A stretch of 64,000 bases of DNA from Pseudooceanicola nanhaiensis DSM 18065 (lineage in GTDB: Bacteria; Pseudomonadota; Alphaproteobacteria; Rhodobacterales; Rhodobacteraceae): NCBI RefSeq assembly GCF_000688295.1, contig NZ_JHZF01000013.1, positions 682,001-746,000 of the forward strand, in the 5' to 3' direction. Position numbers and translations under genes: made by a program. The notes below the pieces were generated by a model. The model did not search any database. It was not told the origin of the DNA and was given only the letters and a program-made list of their open reading frames with translations. Each line of letters opens with the position of its first letter. Position 1 is the stretch's first letter. Positions 1-8,337 of this stretch are shown here, in pieces.

Positions 1-301
1 TGACGCCGTCCACGAGGTCGGCGATGTCGCGCCCGAAGATGTCCGAGACCTCGCCGTAGGAGGCCTTGGTGTCCTCGATCGTGTCGTGCAGCAGCGCGGT
101 GATGATGGTGGCGTCGTCCAGCTTCTGCTGGGTGAGGATCGCGGCCACCGCCACCGGATGGCTGAAATAGGGCTCGCCCGAGTGGCGGAACTGCCCTTCA
201 TGCGCCGCGAGACCGTAGTCATAGGCCACTCGGAGCAGAGTCTCGTCGGTCTTCGGATTGTAGGCGCGGACGAGAGCGATCAGGTCGTCGGCCGCCAGCA
301 T
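1..301 (-). CDS. Bifunctional (p)ppGpp synthetase/hydrolase, RelA/SpoT family (N-terminal part only)
   Basis: The first 100 codons of a Rel/SpoT-type stringent-response enzyme, which makes and degrades (p)ppGpp in the cytoplasm. The window edge removes the rest. The visible part is the start of the HD hydrolase domain: a SHPVAVAAIL stretch followed by the metal-binding LLHDTIEDT motif at about residues 68-76, which places the hydrolase site early as in Rel and SpoT. The ATG is complementary to 299-301. It lies 40 bp downstream of rpoZ on the same strand, so the two are probably co-transcribed. The call is secure at family level; whether the synthetase half is intact cannot be seen. Confidence 0.93.
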   Translation of the reverse strand, partial: MLAADDLIALVRAYNPKTDETLLRVAYDYGLAAHEGQFRHSGEPYFSHPVAVAAILTQQKLDDATIITALLHDTIEDTKASYGEVSDIFGRDIADLVDGV

Positions 302-323
302 CTTCGTTCCGCGCCTCTTCCCT

Positions 324-339
324 GGGGTCCTTCGACCCC
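324..339 (-). other. Small hairpin in the rpoZ-rel intergenic spacer
   Basis: GGGGTC at 324-329 pairs with GACCCC at 334-339 around a CTTC loop. It sits between the rpoZ stop and the rel start and has no U-run, so it is not a standard terminator. It could be a processing or pausing site that sets the ratio of the two products. The role is inference. Confidence 0.35.
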
Positions 340-341
340 GT

Positions 342-695
342 TCAGCCTTGCCCCTGTGCTTCCATCAGCTGGCGCAGCAGGCGCTCCTCGCTCATGTCGT
401 CCTCGGCGGGCTTGTCCACCTCGGCGCCCATGAGCAGGGACATGTTGTCGTCTTCCGGCTCGTCAACCTCGATCTGGCTCTGGTTCGCCTCGATCAGACG
501 CTCGCGCAGCTCGTCGGCGCTCTGCGTTTCCTCTGCGATCTCGCGCAGGGCGACGACCGGGTTCTTGTCGTTGTCGCGGTCCACGGTGATGGCAGCCCCC
601 GACGAGACTTCGCGCGCACGGTGTGCGGCAAGCATCACCAGTTCGAAACGGTTCGGTACCTTGTCGACGCAGTCTTCAACGGTCACTCGGGCCAT
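342..695 (-). CDS. rpoZ: RNA polymerase omega subunit
   Basis: A 117-residue omega subunit, which helps assemble and stabilise core RNA polymerase by binding beta prime. The N-terminus reads [10 protein letters not shown] and continues with the conserved [19 protein letters not shown] segment; the tail is acidic, as usual in alphaproteobacteria. The MAR opening is the motif known from E. coli omega to contribute to the (p)ppGpp-binding site between omega and beta prime. Its position just upstream of the (p)ppGpp enzyme gene is a common proteobacterial order. The length fits the family. Confidence 0.96.
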   Translation of the reverse strand: MARVTVEDCVDKVPNRFELVMLAAHRAREVSSGAAITVDRDNDKNPVVALREIAEETQSADELRERLIEANQSQIEVDEPEDDNMSLLMGAEVDKPAEDDMSEERLLRQLMEAQGQG

Positions 696-761
696 GGGGC
701 ACTCCCATCAGGAAAATCGGTAGAACAGGTGTCATATGCAACGGAACGGCTGAACACAAGG

Positions 762-1340
762 TCAAAGCAGGGGCGCATCAGCCAGTTTCACCACGGAATC
801 ACGGTCCGCAGCGGGGATTTCGGCGCACATTTCCGCGATTGTACGCCCAAGCACCGGATGACGCCAGTCCGGCGCGACATCCAGGAGAGGCACCAGCACG
901 AAAGCGCGGTCCTGCATCCGGGGGTGGGGGAGAATCAGTTGGTCGGGGCTTTCGACCCTCTGCGCCTCTGCCGCGAGGTCATGCCACCGCCGCCAGCCCG
1001 CCGCATCCGGCAGGATCCTGCTGTCCGCCGCGATGAGGTCGATGTCGAGGGTCCGGGCCCCCCATCTCTCCATCCGCTCCCGTCCGAACCGGGCCTCGAC
1101 GGCGTGAAATGCGGACAGGACGCCATGCGGCGTCAGCCCGCTCTGTGCGACAAAGGCCGCATTGGCGAAATCAGGGCCGGAGCCGGGGGGGAAGGCGGGG
1201 GTCCGGTAGATGGCGCTGACGCGGATCGGCGTCACCCGGTGAGCGCGCAATTCTGCCAGTGCTTCTAGCAGGTTGTCCGCCGGCGCACGTCCCTTGGTGG
1301 GACGATTTCCGCCGATTGCGCCCAGATAAAGCTCGCTCAC
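762..1340 (-). CDS. folK: 2-amino-4-hydroxy-6-hydroxymethyldihydropteridine pyrophosphokinase (HPPK)
   Basis: Transfers pyrophosphate from ATP to 6-hydroxymethyl-7,8-dihydropterin in folate biosynthesis. The HPPK core is clear: LYLGAIGGNRP near the start, RWGARTLDIDLI in the middle (two Mg-binding Asp) and LPHPRMQDRAFVL afterwards. I chose the GTG at 1340 because a GAGAGAGGGA ribosome-binding site precedes it and because the family fold starts at once. The frame is open to a TTG at 1379, which would add 13 residues. The product is 192 residues, slightly long for HPPK because of an insertion after the DIDLI motif. It lies upstream of rpoZ on the same strand. Confidence 0.92.
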   Translation of the reverse strand: MSELYLGAIGGNRPTKGRAPADNLLEALAELRAHRVTPIRVSAIYRTPAFPPGSGPDFANAAFVAQSGLTPHGVLSAFHAVEARFGRERMERWGARTLDIDLIAADSRILPDAAGWRRWHDLAAEAQRVESPDQLILPHPRMQDRAFVLVPLLDVAPDWRHPVLGRTIAEMCAEIPAADRDSVVKLADAPLL

Positions 1341-1494
1341 CTGTCCCTCTCTCGAGATTTCGCCTATACTTTTGGACAAAGCCTCAGACTTGATGCAGAA
1401 TTGTTGAGCGCCTAATTACACGCACCCGTGGCCGCTTTTTTTAGTACTCACACTCACGGATGGCACGCGACCACGAAATTCGGAAGGGTTTTTG

Positions 1495-2070
1495 ATGTTT
1501 TACAAGGACGAACGGCTTGCGCTGTTCATCGATGGCTCGAATCTGTACGCGGCGGCCAAAGCACTTGGGTTTGATATTGATTACAAATTGCTGCGTCAGG
1601 AGTTCATGCGTCGTGGGAAACTCCTGAGGGCCTTCTACTACACCGCCCTGCTGGAGAACGACGAGTACTCGCCGATCCGTCCGCTGGTGGATTGGCTCCA
1701 CTACAACGGCTTCACCATGGTGACCAAGGCTGCGAAGGAATACACCGACAGCCAGGGACGGCGTAAGGTCAAGGGGAACATGGACATCGAACTGACCGTC
1801 GATGCCATGGAGCTTGCGCCGCGGGTGGATCACATCGTGCTGTTCTCGGGCGACGGCGATTTCCGTCCGCTGGTCGAGAGCCTGCAGCGCCAGGGTGTCC
1901 GGGTGTCGGTGGTCTCGACCATCCGCAGCCAGCCGCCGATGATCGCCGACGAGCTGCGCCGCCAGGCCGACAACTTCATCGAGCTCGACGAGCTGAAGGA
2001 AGTCATCGGTCGCCCGCCGCGTGAACAGAGCAACGACGAGCGCGTCCGCGCCGTCGCCACCGGAAGCTGA
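1495..2070 (+). CDS. NYN-domain (LabA/DUF88-type) protein, putative RNase
   Basis: A 191-residue protein of the NYN/LabA family, a PIN-like fold usually associated with RNA cleavage. The conserved acidic positions are visible: LFIDGSNLY near the N-terminus, KGNMDIELTVDAM in the middle, and VLFSGDGDFRPLV about two thirds along. The ATG at 1495 is preferred over the TTG at 1492 because AAGGG lies six bases upstream of it. The C-terminal 20 residues are polar and probably disordered. It is divergent from folK. The substrate is unknown; metal-dependent RNase activity is inferred from the family. Confidence 0.85.
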   Translation: MFYKDERLALFIDGSNLYAAAKALGFDIDYKLLRQEFMRRGKLLRAFYYTALLENDEYSPIRPLVDWLHYNGFTMVTKAAKEYTDSQGRRKVKGNMDIELTVDAMELAPRVDHIVLFSGDGDFRPLVESLQRQGVRVSVVSTIRSQPPMIADELRRQADNFIELDELKEVIGRPPREQSNDERVRAVATGS

Positions 2071-2092
2071 CCCGCGCGGAATTCTCCGCGAC

Positions 2093-2527
2093 ATGGATTG
2101 GCCCGCGCTTCTGATTCTCTTCGCCGCCGCCTTCGGGGCGGCGACCGTTCTGCCGTTCCAGTCGGAAGTCGTCTTCGCCGCCATGCAGCTGCGCGAGGCG
2201 GCGCCGCTGTGGTCGCTGGTCGTGGTGGCCAGCATCGGCAACACGCTGGGCGCGGTGGTCAATTACGGGCTGGGCCGCTGGATCGAGACCGCACGGGACC
2301 GCCCCTGGTTCCCGGTGAAGGAGGCGCAGCTTGCGAAGGCGCAGGACTGGTACGCCCGGCGGGGCGTCTGGACGCTGCTCCTGTCATGGGCGCCGCTCGG
2401 CGATGCGCTGACGGTGGCGGCGGGCGTGATGCACACGCCGCTGCGCATCTTCCTGCCGCTGGTCGCCGTGGCGAAGACGGGCCGGTACATCGTGCTCGCC
2501 GCCGTGACCGAGGGCCTCTTCGGCTGA
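2093..2527 (+). CDS. YqaA-type (DedA/SNARE-associated-like) small membrane protein
   Basis: A 144-residue inner-membrane protein of the YqaA group, a short relative of the DedA/VTT superfamily. It shows hydrophobic segments at about residues 3-20, 37-55, 88-110 and 118-140, and the family-type VLPFQSEVVFAAM stretch near the N-terminus. The reading frame is open further upstream inside the NYN gene, but the first plausible start is this ATG, since the preceding codons read as polar filler. It follows the NYN gene by 22 bp. The family is linked to lipid scrambling or envelope homeostasis; the exact function is not known. Confidence 0.8.
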   Translation: MDWPALLILFAAAFGAATVLPFQSEVVFAAMQLREAAPLWSLVVVASIGNTLGAVVNYGLGRWIETARDRPWFPVKEAQLAKAQDWYARRGVWTLLLSWAPLGDALTVAAGVMHTPLRIFLPLVAVAKTGRYIVLAAVTEGLFG

Positions 2528-2596
2528 GCGCCGCCCGCACGCCCCTTTACCAGACCTCCCCGGCCACATAGGTGTGAAACGACAGGAGACACCGCG

Positions 2597-3547
2597 ATGA
2601 CCAAGCCGCCGCTGACCCTATACCTTGCCGCGCCGCGCGGATTCTGCGCGGGCGTGGACCGTGCGATCAAGATCGTCGAGATGGCGCTGAAGAAATGGGG
2701 CGCCCCGGTCTACGTGCGCCACGAGATCGTGCACAACAAGTATGTCGTGGACGGGCTGCGCGAACTGGGTGCCGTCTTCGTCGAGGAGCTCGACGAATGT
2801 CCGCCGGACCGGCCGGTGATCTTCTCGGCCCATGGTGTGCCCAAGGCGGTCCCGGCCGAAGCGGCGCGGCGCGAGATGGTCTTCGTGGACGCCACCTGCC
2901 CGCTGGTCTCCAAGGTGCATATCGAGGCGGAGCGGCACCACGAGAACGGGCTCCAGATCGTGATGATCGGCCATACCGGCCACCCCGAGACGATCGGCAC
3001 CATGGGGCAATTGCCCGAGGGCGAGGTCCTGCTGGTCGAGACCGAGGCGGATGTGGCGGGGCTCGAGGTGCGTGATCCCGAGCGGCTGGCCTTCGTGACC
3101 CAGACGACGCTTTCGGTGGACGACACGGCGGGGATCGTCCGGGCGCTGACCGCGCGTTTCCCGAAGATCGTCGGCCCGCACAAGGAAGACATCTGCTACG
3201 CGACGACCAACCGGCAGGAATCCGTGAAGGCCATGGCCGGCAGGATCGACGCGATGTTGGTGGTGGGCGCGCCCAATTCCTCGAACTCGCGCCGTCTGGT
3301 CGAGGTCGCGGAGCGGGCGGGCTGCTCCTATGCCCAGCTCGTGCAGCGGGCGACGGACATCGACTGGCGCGCGCTCGAGGGTATCCGCTCCATCGGCATC
3401 ACGGCGGGCGCCAGCGCGCCCGAGGTGCTGGTGAACGAGGTCGTCGATGCGCTGAAGGCCCGCTACGACGTGACCGTCGAGATGGTCGAGACCGCGCGCG
3501 AGAACGTCGAGTTCAAGGTCCCCCGCGTCCTGCGCGAACCGGCCTGA
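2597..3547 (+). CDS. ispH: 4-hydroxy-3-methylbut-2-enyl diphosphate reductase
   Basis: The last enzyme of the MEP isoprenoid pathway, an iron-sulfur protein that reduces HMBPP to IPP and DMAPP. All three cluster cysteines are present: [12 protein letters not shown] (residue 17), VDATCPLV (about 100) and [11 protein letters not shown] (about 200). The [10 protein letters not shown] substrate-binding motif follows. The length of 316 residues is typical. A GGAGACACC sequence precedes the ATG. Confidence 0.97.
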   Translation: MTKPPLTLYLAAPRGFCAGVDRAIKIVEMALKKWGAPVYVRHEIVHNKYVVDGLRELGAVFVEELDECPPDRPVIFSAHGVPKAVPAEAARREMVFVDATCPLVSKVHIEAERHHENGLQIVMIGHTGHPETIGTMGQLPEGEVLLVETEADVAGLEVRDPERLAFVTQTTLSVDDTAGIVRALTARFPKIVGPHKEDICYATTNRQESVKAMAGRIDAMLVVGAPNSSNSRRLVEVAERAGCSYAQLVQRATDIDWRALEGIRSIGITAGASAPEVLVNEVVDALKARYDVTVEMVETARENVEFKVPRVLREPA

Positions 3548-3608
3548 GCGCCATTGCCCCCGGGCTGACGCCGGGGCAGGGTGGCCCGGCGCTTTGCCGG
3601 AGGTCCCG

Positions 3609-4229
3609 ATGTCGCCCGAATACCTGCTCACCGTCCTGATCGTCTGCCTCGCCCCGGGGATCGGGGTGATCTACACGCTCTCGGCCGCCCTCGGCGGCGG
3701 GCTGCGCGCGGGGGTCTGGGCCTCGGTCGGCTGCACGCTGGCCACCTGCCTGCACCTCGCGGTGGCGCTGGCGGGGCTGGCGGCGATCCTGCACACCTCG
3801 GCCCTGCTGTTCCAGACGCTGAAATTCGCGGGCGTCGCCTATCTGCTCTGGATGGCCTGGACGACGCTGCGGGGGACCGGGGCGCTGGCGGTCTCGCCCG
3901 AGGGACGGGCGCAGGAGCTGCGGCCGGGGCGGCTCGTCTGGCGGGGCGTTGCGCTCAACATCCTGAACCCGAAGCTGCCGATGTTCTTCCTCGCCTTCCT
4001 GCCGCAGTTCATGGCGCCGGATAGCCTGACGCCGACCCGCGACCTCGTGGTGCTGGGCGCGGGCTTCATCGGCATGACGCTGGCGGTGATGCTGCTCTAC
4101 GCGCTGGCCGCGGGGCTGATGCGTCGCGCGGTGGTCGAGAACGAGCGCGCGATGACATGGCTCCGCCGCGCCTTCGCGGCGAGCTTCGCGGCGCTCGGGC
4201 TGCGGCTGGCGATGGAACGCGCGGCATGA
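3609..4229 (+). CDS. LysE family amino-acid exporter
   Basis: A 206-residue inner-membrane protein of the LysE/RhtB family, which exports amino acids or related metabolites by proton exchange. About six hydrophobic segments are seen. The N-terminus has the usual LAPGIGVIYTLSAALGGG region, and the middle has the conserved RGVALNILNPKLPMFFLAF segment typical of the family. The ATG at 3609 has GGAGG five bases upstream; a TTG at 3594 in the same frame has none. Its stop overlaps the start of the broken methyltransferase (ATGA). The substrate cannot be read from sequence. Confidence 0.87.
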   Translation: MSPEYLLTVLIVCLAPGIGVIYTLSAALGGGLRAGVWASVGCTLATCLHLAVALAGLAAILHTSALLFQTLKFAGVAYLLWMAWTTLRGTGALAVSPEGRAQELRPGRLVWRGVALNILNPKLPMFFLAFLPQFMAPDSLTPTRDLVVLGAGFIGMTLAVMLLYALAAGLMRRAVVENERAMTWLRRAFAASFAALGLRLAMERAA

Positions 4230-4834
4230 GCGCCGACCGCGAGACGCTGGCGGTCTACGACGGCGCGAGCGACCGCTACGCGAAGCGGGGCGGGGCGGGG
4301 CGGATTGGGACTACGCGGCGCTCGACGCCTTCCTCGCCCGTCTGCCCGCGGGCGCGCGGATCCTCGATCTGGGCTGCGGCCCGGAGCACCTGTCGGCGGT
4401 GATGGCCGAGCGGGGCATGGCGCCCGACCCGGTTGATGCCTCCGCGGGGATGGTGGCGCTGGCGCGGGAGACATACGGGCTGCCCGCCCGGCAGGCCACG
4501 TTCGACGAGATCGACGGGGGCGCGGTCTATGACGCGGTCTGGGCGAACTTCTCGCTGCTGCACGCGCCAAGGGCCGAGATGCCGGGGCACCTGGAGCGGC
4601 TGGCCCGGGCGCTCAGGCCCGGCGGGCTGATCCATCTCGGGATGAAGGTGGGGGAGGGCGAGGGGCGCGACGGCCTGAACCGGTTCTACACCTACTGGCG
4701 GGTGGAGGAGCTGCAGGCGGCGCTGGAGGCGGCCGGTTTCGCGGTCGATGGCGGAGGTCCGGCGCGGCAGGGGAAAGGGGCTCGACGGCGCGCCCTTCGG
4801 CTGGTGCCTGGTGACGGGGCGGCTGGCCGAATAG
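4226..4834 (+). pseudogene. SAM-dependent class I methyltransferase, interrupted by two frameshifts
   Basis: Three frames must be joined to give a normal class I methyltransferase. The start (MSADRETLAVYDGASDRYAKR) is in one frame from the ATG at 4226. The SAM-binding part (ARILDLGCGPEHL, then DPVDASAGM) is in the next frame from about 4303. The end ([18 protein letters not shown], stop at 4832-4834) returns to the first frame after about 4740-4780. The first break lies in a CGGGG tandem repeat at 4286-4300, where removing one 5-bp unit restores the frame. The second lies in a G-rich stretch. The two shifts compensate, so total length is a multiple of three. It may be a decaying gene, a repeat-switched gene or a sequencing error. 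The start overlaps the lysE-type stop. Confidence 0.75.
4286..4303. repeat. CGGGG short tandem repeat (three units plus CGG) at a frame break
   Basis: Three perfect CGGGG units at 4286-4300 followed by CGG, exactly where the methyltransferase reading frame changes. A five-base unit changes the frame when gained or lost, so the tract could act as a slipped-strand switch. Only three units are present, which is few for a contingency locus. Confidence 0.7.
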
Positions 4835-4874
4835 CGCTTGCGCGGGGGGCGTGGCGGACCTAAGCCTCGGCCCC

Positions 4875-5324
4875 ATGACGACGTATTACGCATATACCGA
4901 CGGCGCCTGCTCGGGGAATCCGGGACCGGGCGGATGGGGCGCCCTCCTGCAGGCGAAGGACGGCGCGACCGTCGTGAAGGAGCGCGAGCTGAAGGGCGGC
5001 GAGGCGCAGACCACCAACAACCGGATGGAGCTGCTGGCGGCGATCAACGCGCTGGAAACGCTCGGGCGCGGGACGGCGATCACGGTGGTGACGGACAGCC
5101 AGTACGTGAAGAACGGCGTGACCGGCTGGATCCACGGCTGGAAGCGCAACGGCTGGAAGACGGCGGCGAAGAAGCCGGTGAAGAATGCCGAGCTCTGGCA
5201 GCGGCTGGACGCGGCGGCGCAGCGCCATGACGTCACCTGGGAATGGGTGAAGGGGCATGCGGGCCATCCCGAGAACGAGCGGGCGGATGAACTGGCCCGG
5301 GCCGGGATGGCGCCCTACAAGTAG
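4875..5324 (+). CDS. rnhA: Ribonuclease HI
   Basis: A 149-residue RNase H type 1 that cleaves RNA in RNA-DNA hybrids. The DEDD catalytic residues are all visible: Asp in [11 protein letters not shown] (residue 9), Glu in [10 protein letters not shown], Asp in VVTDSQYV and Asp in ENERADELA near the end. The ATG at 4875 puts the first beta strand at the N-terminus as in E. coli; the frame is open a few codons upstream without a better start. Confidence 0.96.
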   Translation: MTTYYAYTDGACSGNPGPGGWGALLQAKDGATVVKERELKGGEAQTTNNRMELLAAINALETLGRGTAITVVTDSQYVKNGVTGWIHGWKRNGWKTAAKKPVKNAELWQRLDAAAQRHDVTWEWVKGHAGHPENERADELARAGMAPYK

Positions 5325-5356
5325 GGTTTGCGCCGGGCCTTGCCCGTCGCGACGCG

Positions 5357-5413
5357 AGGGGGGCGCTGCCCCCCTCTTGCGCCTGCGGCGCAATTCACCC
5401 CCCGGGATATTTC
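5357..5413. repeat. Extragenic hairpin-plus-CCCCGGGATATTT element
   Basis: Between rnhA and the GlsB-type gene lie two perfect hairpins, GGGGGGC/GCCCCCC at 5358-5374 and TTGCGCC/GGCGCAA at 5377-5393. A CCCCCCGGGATATTT stretch at 5398-5412 follows directly. From general familiarity this combination resembles a palindromic element scattered between genes in Rhodobacteraceae; I did not verify its copy number. It separates convergent genes and may also act as a bidirectional terminator. Confidence 0.55.
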
Positions 5414-5441
5414 CGGCAAGAGGAAGACGGCGGGGCGGCGG

Positions 5442-5678
5442 CTATTTCCGCGCGTACCGGTCCCAGAGCCAGAGCAGGAGGACGGCGCCCAGTGCCGCGC
5501 CGATGAGGCCCGCGACCAGGCCGAGGACGGCGAGCACGGCGCGGAGGACGAGGCCGCCGACAAGCGCGCCCGCCATGCCGATCAGCACGGTCGTCAGTGG
5601 CGCGGCCTCGATGTCCAGGAGGCGGGTCGCGGCCCAGCCCGCGGCGGCGCCGATCAGGATCCAGAGGAGGAGGCCCAT
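5442..5678 (-). CDS. GlsB/YeaQ/YmgE family small membrane protein
   Basis: A 78-residue, very hydrophobic and glycine/alanine-rich protein of the transglycosylase-associated family. Three membrane segments are visible, with GxxAG(W) and GMAGALVGG helix-packing motifs. The C-terminus ends in WDRYARK, a positive cytoplasmic tail. It starts 4 bp after the uraH stop and is probably co-transcribed with it. Members are stress-linked but their biochemical role is unknown, so its place in a purine locus may be incidental. Confidence 0.82.
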   Translation of the reverse strand: MGLLLWILIGAAAGWAATRLLDIEAAPLTTVLIGMAGALVGGLVLRAVLAVLGLVAGLIGAALGAVLLLWLWDRYARK

Positions 5679-5682
5679 GGTC

Positions 5683-6042
5683 TCAGCTGCCCCGGTAGGT
5701 GGTGTAGCCATGGGGGGAGAGGAGGAGGGGGACGTGGTAATGGGCGTCCGCCTCGGCCATGCCGAAGCGGATCGGGATCTCGTCGAGGAAGAGCGGGTCG
5801 GCCCCGGACTGGCCGGTGGCGCGGAGATAGTCTCCGGCGTGGAAGACGAGCTCGTAGGTGCCGGGGGCGAAGTCTTCGGCGGGCAGGATCGGGGCGTCGG
5901 TGCGGCCATCGGCATTGGTGACGCTTTCGGCCAGCAGCCTGCGCTGCGCGCCCTCGAGGCGGTGGAGCGCGATGCGGATGCCCGCGGCGGGCGCGCCGCG
6001 CGCGGTGTCGAGGACGTGGGTGGTCAGGTAGCCTTGCGCCAT
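5683..6042 (-). CDS. uraH: 5-hydroxyisourate hydrolase (transthyretin-like)
   Basis: Hydrolyses 5-hydroxyisourate, the product of urate oxidation, to OHCU. The 119-residue product has the transthyretin-related signature: [14 protein letters not shown] at the N-terminus (first active-site His), a central [13 protein letters not shown] stretch, and the diagnostic C-terminal YRGS tetrapeptide. The ATG at 6042 places the conserved fold at residue 4. It is divergent from the puuE-uraD fusion, leaving a 70-bp shared promoter region. Confidence 0.95.
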   Translation of the reverse strand: MAQGYLTTHVLDTARGAPAAGIRIALHRLEGAQRRLLAESVTNADGRTDAPILPAEDFAPGTYELVFHAGDYLRATGQSGADPLFLDEIPIRFGMAEADAHYHVPLLLSPHGYTTYRGS

Positions 6043-6112
6043 GGGAGCCTTCCGCTTGCAAGTGGGGCAGGCGCGGTCTTTGATGGCCCCGCCTCGGACA
6101 GGAGAGAACCAC

Positions 6113-7522
6113 ATGCAGCGCTATCCCCGCAACCTGATCGGCTACGGGCCGAACCCTCCGGACGCGGCCTGGCCGGGCGGGGCGAAGATCGCGGTGAGCT
6201 TCGTGCTGAACTACGAGGAGGGGGGCGAGAACAACATCCTGCACGGCGATGCGGGGTCGGAGGCCTTTCTGTCCGAGATCGTGGGCGCGGCGCCCTGGGA
6301 GGGGAAGCGCCACTGGAACATGGAATCGAACTACGATTACGGCGCGCGGGCCGGGTTCTGGCGGCTGCACCGGCTGTTCACCGGGGCGGGCATCCCGCTG
6401 ACGGTCTACGGGGTGACGACGGCCCTCGCCCGCGGGCCGGAGCAGGTCTGGGCGATGCAGGAGGCGGGCTGGGAGGTCGCCTCGCACGGGCTGAAGTGGA
6501 TCGAGCACAAGGACATGGCGCCGGAGGAGGAGCGGCGGCACATGGAGGCGGCGGTCAGGCTTCATGCCGAGGTGACCGGCGCGCCGCCGGAGGGCTGGTA
6601 CACGGGGCGGTGTTCGATGAACACGGTGGAGCTGGCCGCGGAGATGGGGATGAAGTGGGTCTCGGACACGATCGACGACGACCTGCCCTACTGGCACGCG
6701 AACGGCGAGACGCTGGTGATCCCCTACACGATGGACGCGAACGACATGCGTTTCGCCGTGGCCGCGGGCTTCGGCGGGCCGGAGGAGTTCTTCCAGCACC
6801 TGAAGGATTCCTTCGACGCGCTCTACGCCGAGGGGGAGGCCGGCAGCGCCAAGATGATGAGCGTCGGGATGCATTGCCGGCTGCTCGGTCGGCCGGGGCG
6901 GGTGCAGGCTCTGCGGCGATTCATCGAATATGCCCAGGGGCACGCGGGGGTCTGGTTCCCCCGCCGCATCGACATCTGGCGGCACTGGGCCGAGGTGCAT
7001 CCGCCGGTGGTGCCGGACCTCGTGCCGTCGGAGATGGAGCGCGCGGAGTTCGTCGCGGCCTTCGGGGGCATCTACGAGCATTCTCCGTGGATCGCGGAGC
7101 GGGCGTGGGAGCTGGAGCTGGGGCCGGTGCATGACCGGGCCGTCGGGCTCTGGAATGCGCTGGCGCGGGTGTTCCGCTCGGCCTCGGAGGCGGAACGGCT
7201 GGAGGTGCTGAGGGCGCATCCGGATCTCGCGGGCAAGCTCGCGGCGGCGAAGCGGCTGACGGCGGAGAGCAGTGCCGAGCAGGCCTCGGCCGGGCTCGAC
7301 GCGCTGACGGACGAGGAACGGGCGGCCTTCGAGCGGCACAACGCGGCCTATACGGACAGGTTCGGCTTTCCCTTCATCATCGCGGTGAAGGACAACGACA
7401 AGACCTCGATCATGGCGGCCTTCGAGACCCGGCTTGCCAATGACCGCGAGACCGAGTTCAAGACGGCCTGCGCCCAGGTGGAGCGCATCGCCTATCACCG
7501 ACTGAAGGACCTCCTGCCGTGA
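6113..7522 (+). CDS. Fused allantoinase (PuuE type) and OHCU decarboxylase (UraD)
   Basis: A 469-residue two-domain enzyme. Residues 1 to about 300 are a polysaccharide-deacetylase-fold allantoinase of the PuuE type ([43 protein letters not shown]), which opens allantoin to allantoate without a metal. Residues from about 310 to the end are OHCU decarboxylase ([25 protein letters not shown]), which makes S-allantoin. The two domains catalyse consecutive steps, with the later enzyme at the N-terminus. A GGAGAG site precedes the ATG. The stop overlaps the GTG start of the next gene. Confidence 0.94.
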   Translation: MQRYPRNLIGYGPNPPDAAWPGGAKIAVSFVLNYEEGGENNILHGDAGSEAFLSEIVGAAPWEGKRHWNMESNYDYGARAGFWRLHRLFTGAGIPLTVYGVTTALARGPEQVWAMQEAGWEVASHGLKWIEHKDMAPEEERRHMEAAVRLHAEVTGAPPEGWYTGRCSMNTVELAAEMGMKWVSDTIDDDLPYWHANGETLVIPYTMDANDMRFAVAAGFGGPEEFFQHLKDSFDALYAEGEAGSAKMMSVGMHCRLLGRPGRVQALRRFIEYAQGHAGVWFPRRIDIWRHWAEVHPPVVPDLVPSEMERAEFVAAFGGIYEHSPWIAERAWELELGPVHDRAVGLWNALARVFRSASEAERLEVLRAHPDLAGKLAAAKRLTAESSAEQASAGLDALTDEERAAFERHNAAYTDRFGFPFIIAVKDNDKTSIMAAFETRLANDRETEFKTACAQVERIAYHRLKDLLP

Positions 7523-8337
7523 ACCGGACCTATTTCTCCGACTGGGGCGGGCTGCCCGCGCAGCGCAACATCATCGCGGGCCGCGCGGTCTTCACCGAGG
7601 CCTACGCCTTCATGCCCCGCCAGGTGCAGTCCGACATCACCGCGAGCCTGCTGCCGGGGTGGGAGGACACGCGGGCGTGGATCCTCGCCCGGCCCCTGAC
7701 CGGGTTCGCGGAGACCTTCGCGGAGTTGATCCTCGACATCGCGCCGGGCGGCGGGACCGATGCGGGCGAACCCGATCCGAAGGCCGAGGGCGTGCTCTTC
7801 CTGCTGGAGGGCGCGCTGACGCTGGAGGTCGGCGGCGCGACGCACGAGATGGCGCCGGGGGGCTTCGCCTACCTGCCGCCGGGCTCGGGGTGGTCGGTGC
7901 GCGCCGGTGACGCGAAGGCGGTCTGCGTCTGGATCCGGAAGCGCTACGAGCCGGTGCCGGGGCTGGAGGCGCCGGAGGTGCTGGTGACGAACGATGCCGA
8001 GGTGACGCCTGCGCCGATGCCCGACACGGAGGGGCGCTGGTCGACGACCCGCTTCGTGGACCCGAACGACATCCGCCACGACATGCATGTGACCATCGTC
8101 ACCCTGCATCCGGGCGCCGAGGTGCCCTTCACCGAGACCCACGTGATGGAGCACGGGCTTCTGGTGTTGCAGGGGATGGGCGTCTACCGGCTGAACGCCG
8201 ACTGGGTGGAGGTCGAGGCCGGGGATTTCATGTGGCTGCGCGCCTTCTGCCCGCAGGGGTGCCATGCCTCGGGGTCCGAGCCGTTCCGGTATCTCCTCTA
8301 CAAGGACGTGAACCGGCACCCGAGGCTGGAGCTGTGA
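7519..8337 (+). CDS. allE: (S)-ureidoglycine aminohydrolase, bicupin
   Basis: Converts S-ureidoglycine to S-ureidoglycolate and ammonia, two steps after allantoin. The 272-residue protein has two cupin domains. The second carries the metal-binding set in HPGAEVPFTETHVMEHG and in a later FCPQGCHASG stretch. The first cupin (LLEGALTLEVGGATHEM, YLPPGSGW) looks structural. The GTG start overlaps the puuE-uraD stop (GTGA), and its own stop overlaps the allA start, so the three are translationally coupled. Confidence 0.92.
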   Translation: MNRTYFSDWGGLPAQRNIIAGRAVFTEAYAFMPRQVQSDITASLLPGWEDTRAWILARPLTGFAETFAELILDIAPGGGTDAGEPDPKAEGVLFLLEGALTLEVGGATHEMAPGGFAYLPPGSGWSVRAGDAKAVCVWIRKRYEPVPGLEAPEVLVTNDAEVTPAPMPDTEGRWSTTRFVDPNDIRHDMHVTIVTLHPGAEVPFTETHVMEHGLLVLQGMGVYRLNADWVEVEAGDFMWLRAFCPQGCHASGSEPFRYLLYKDVNRHPRLEL

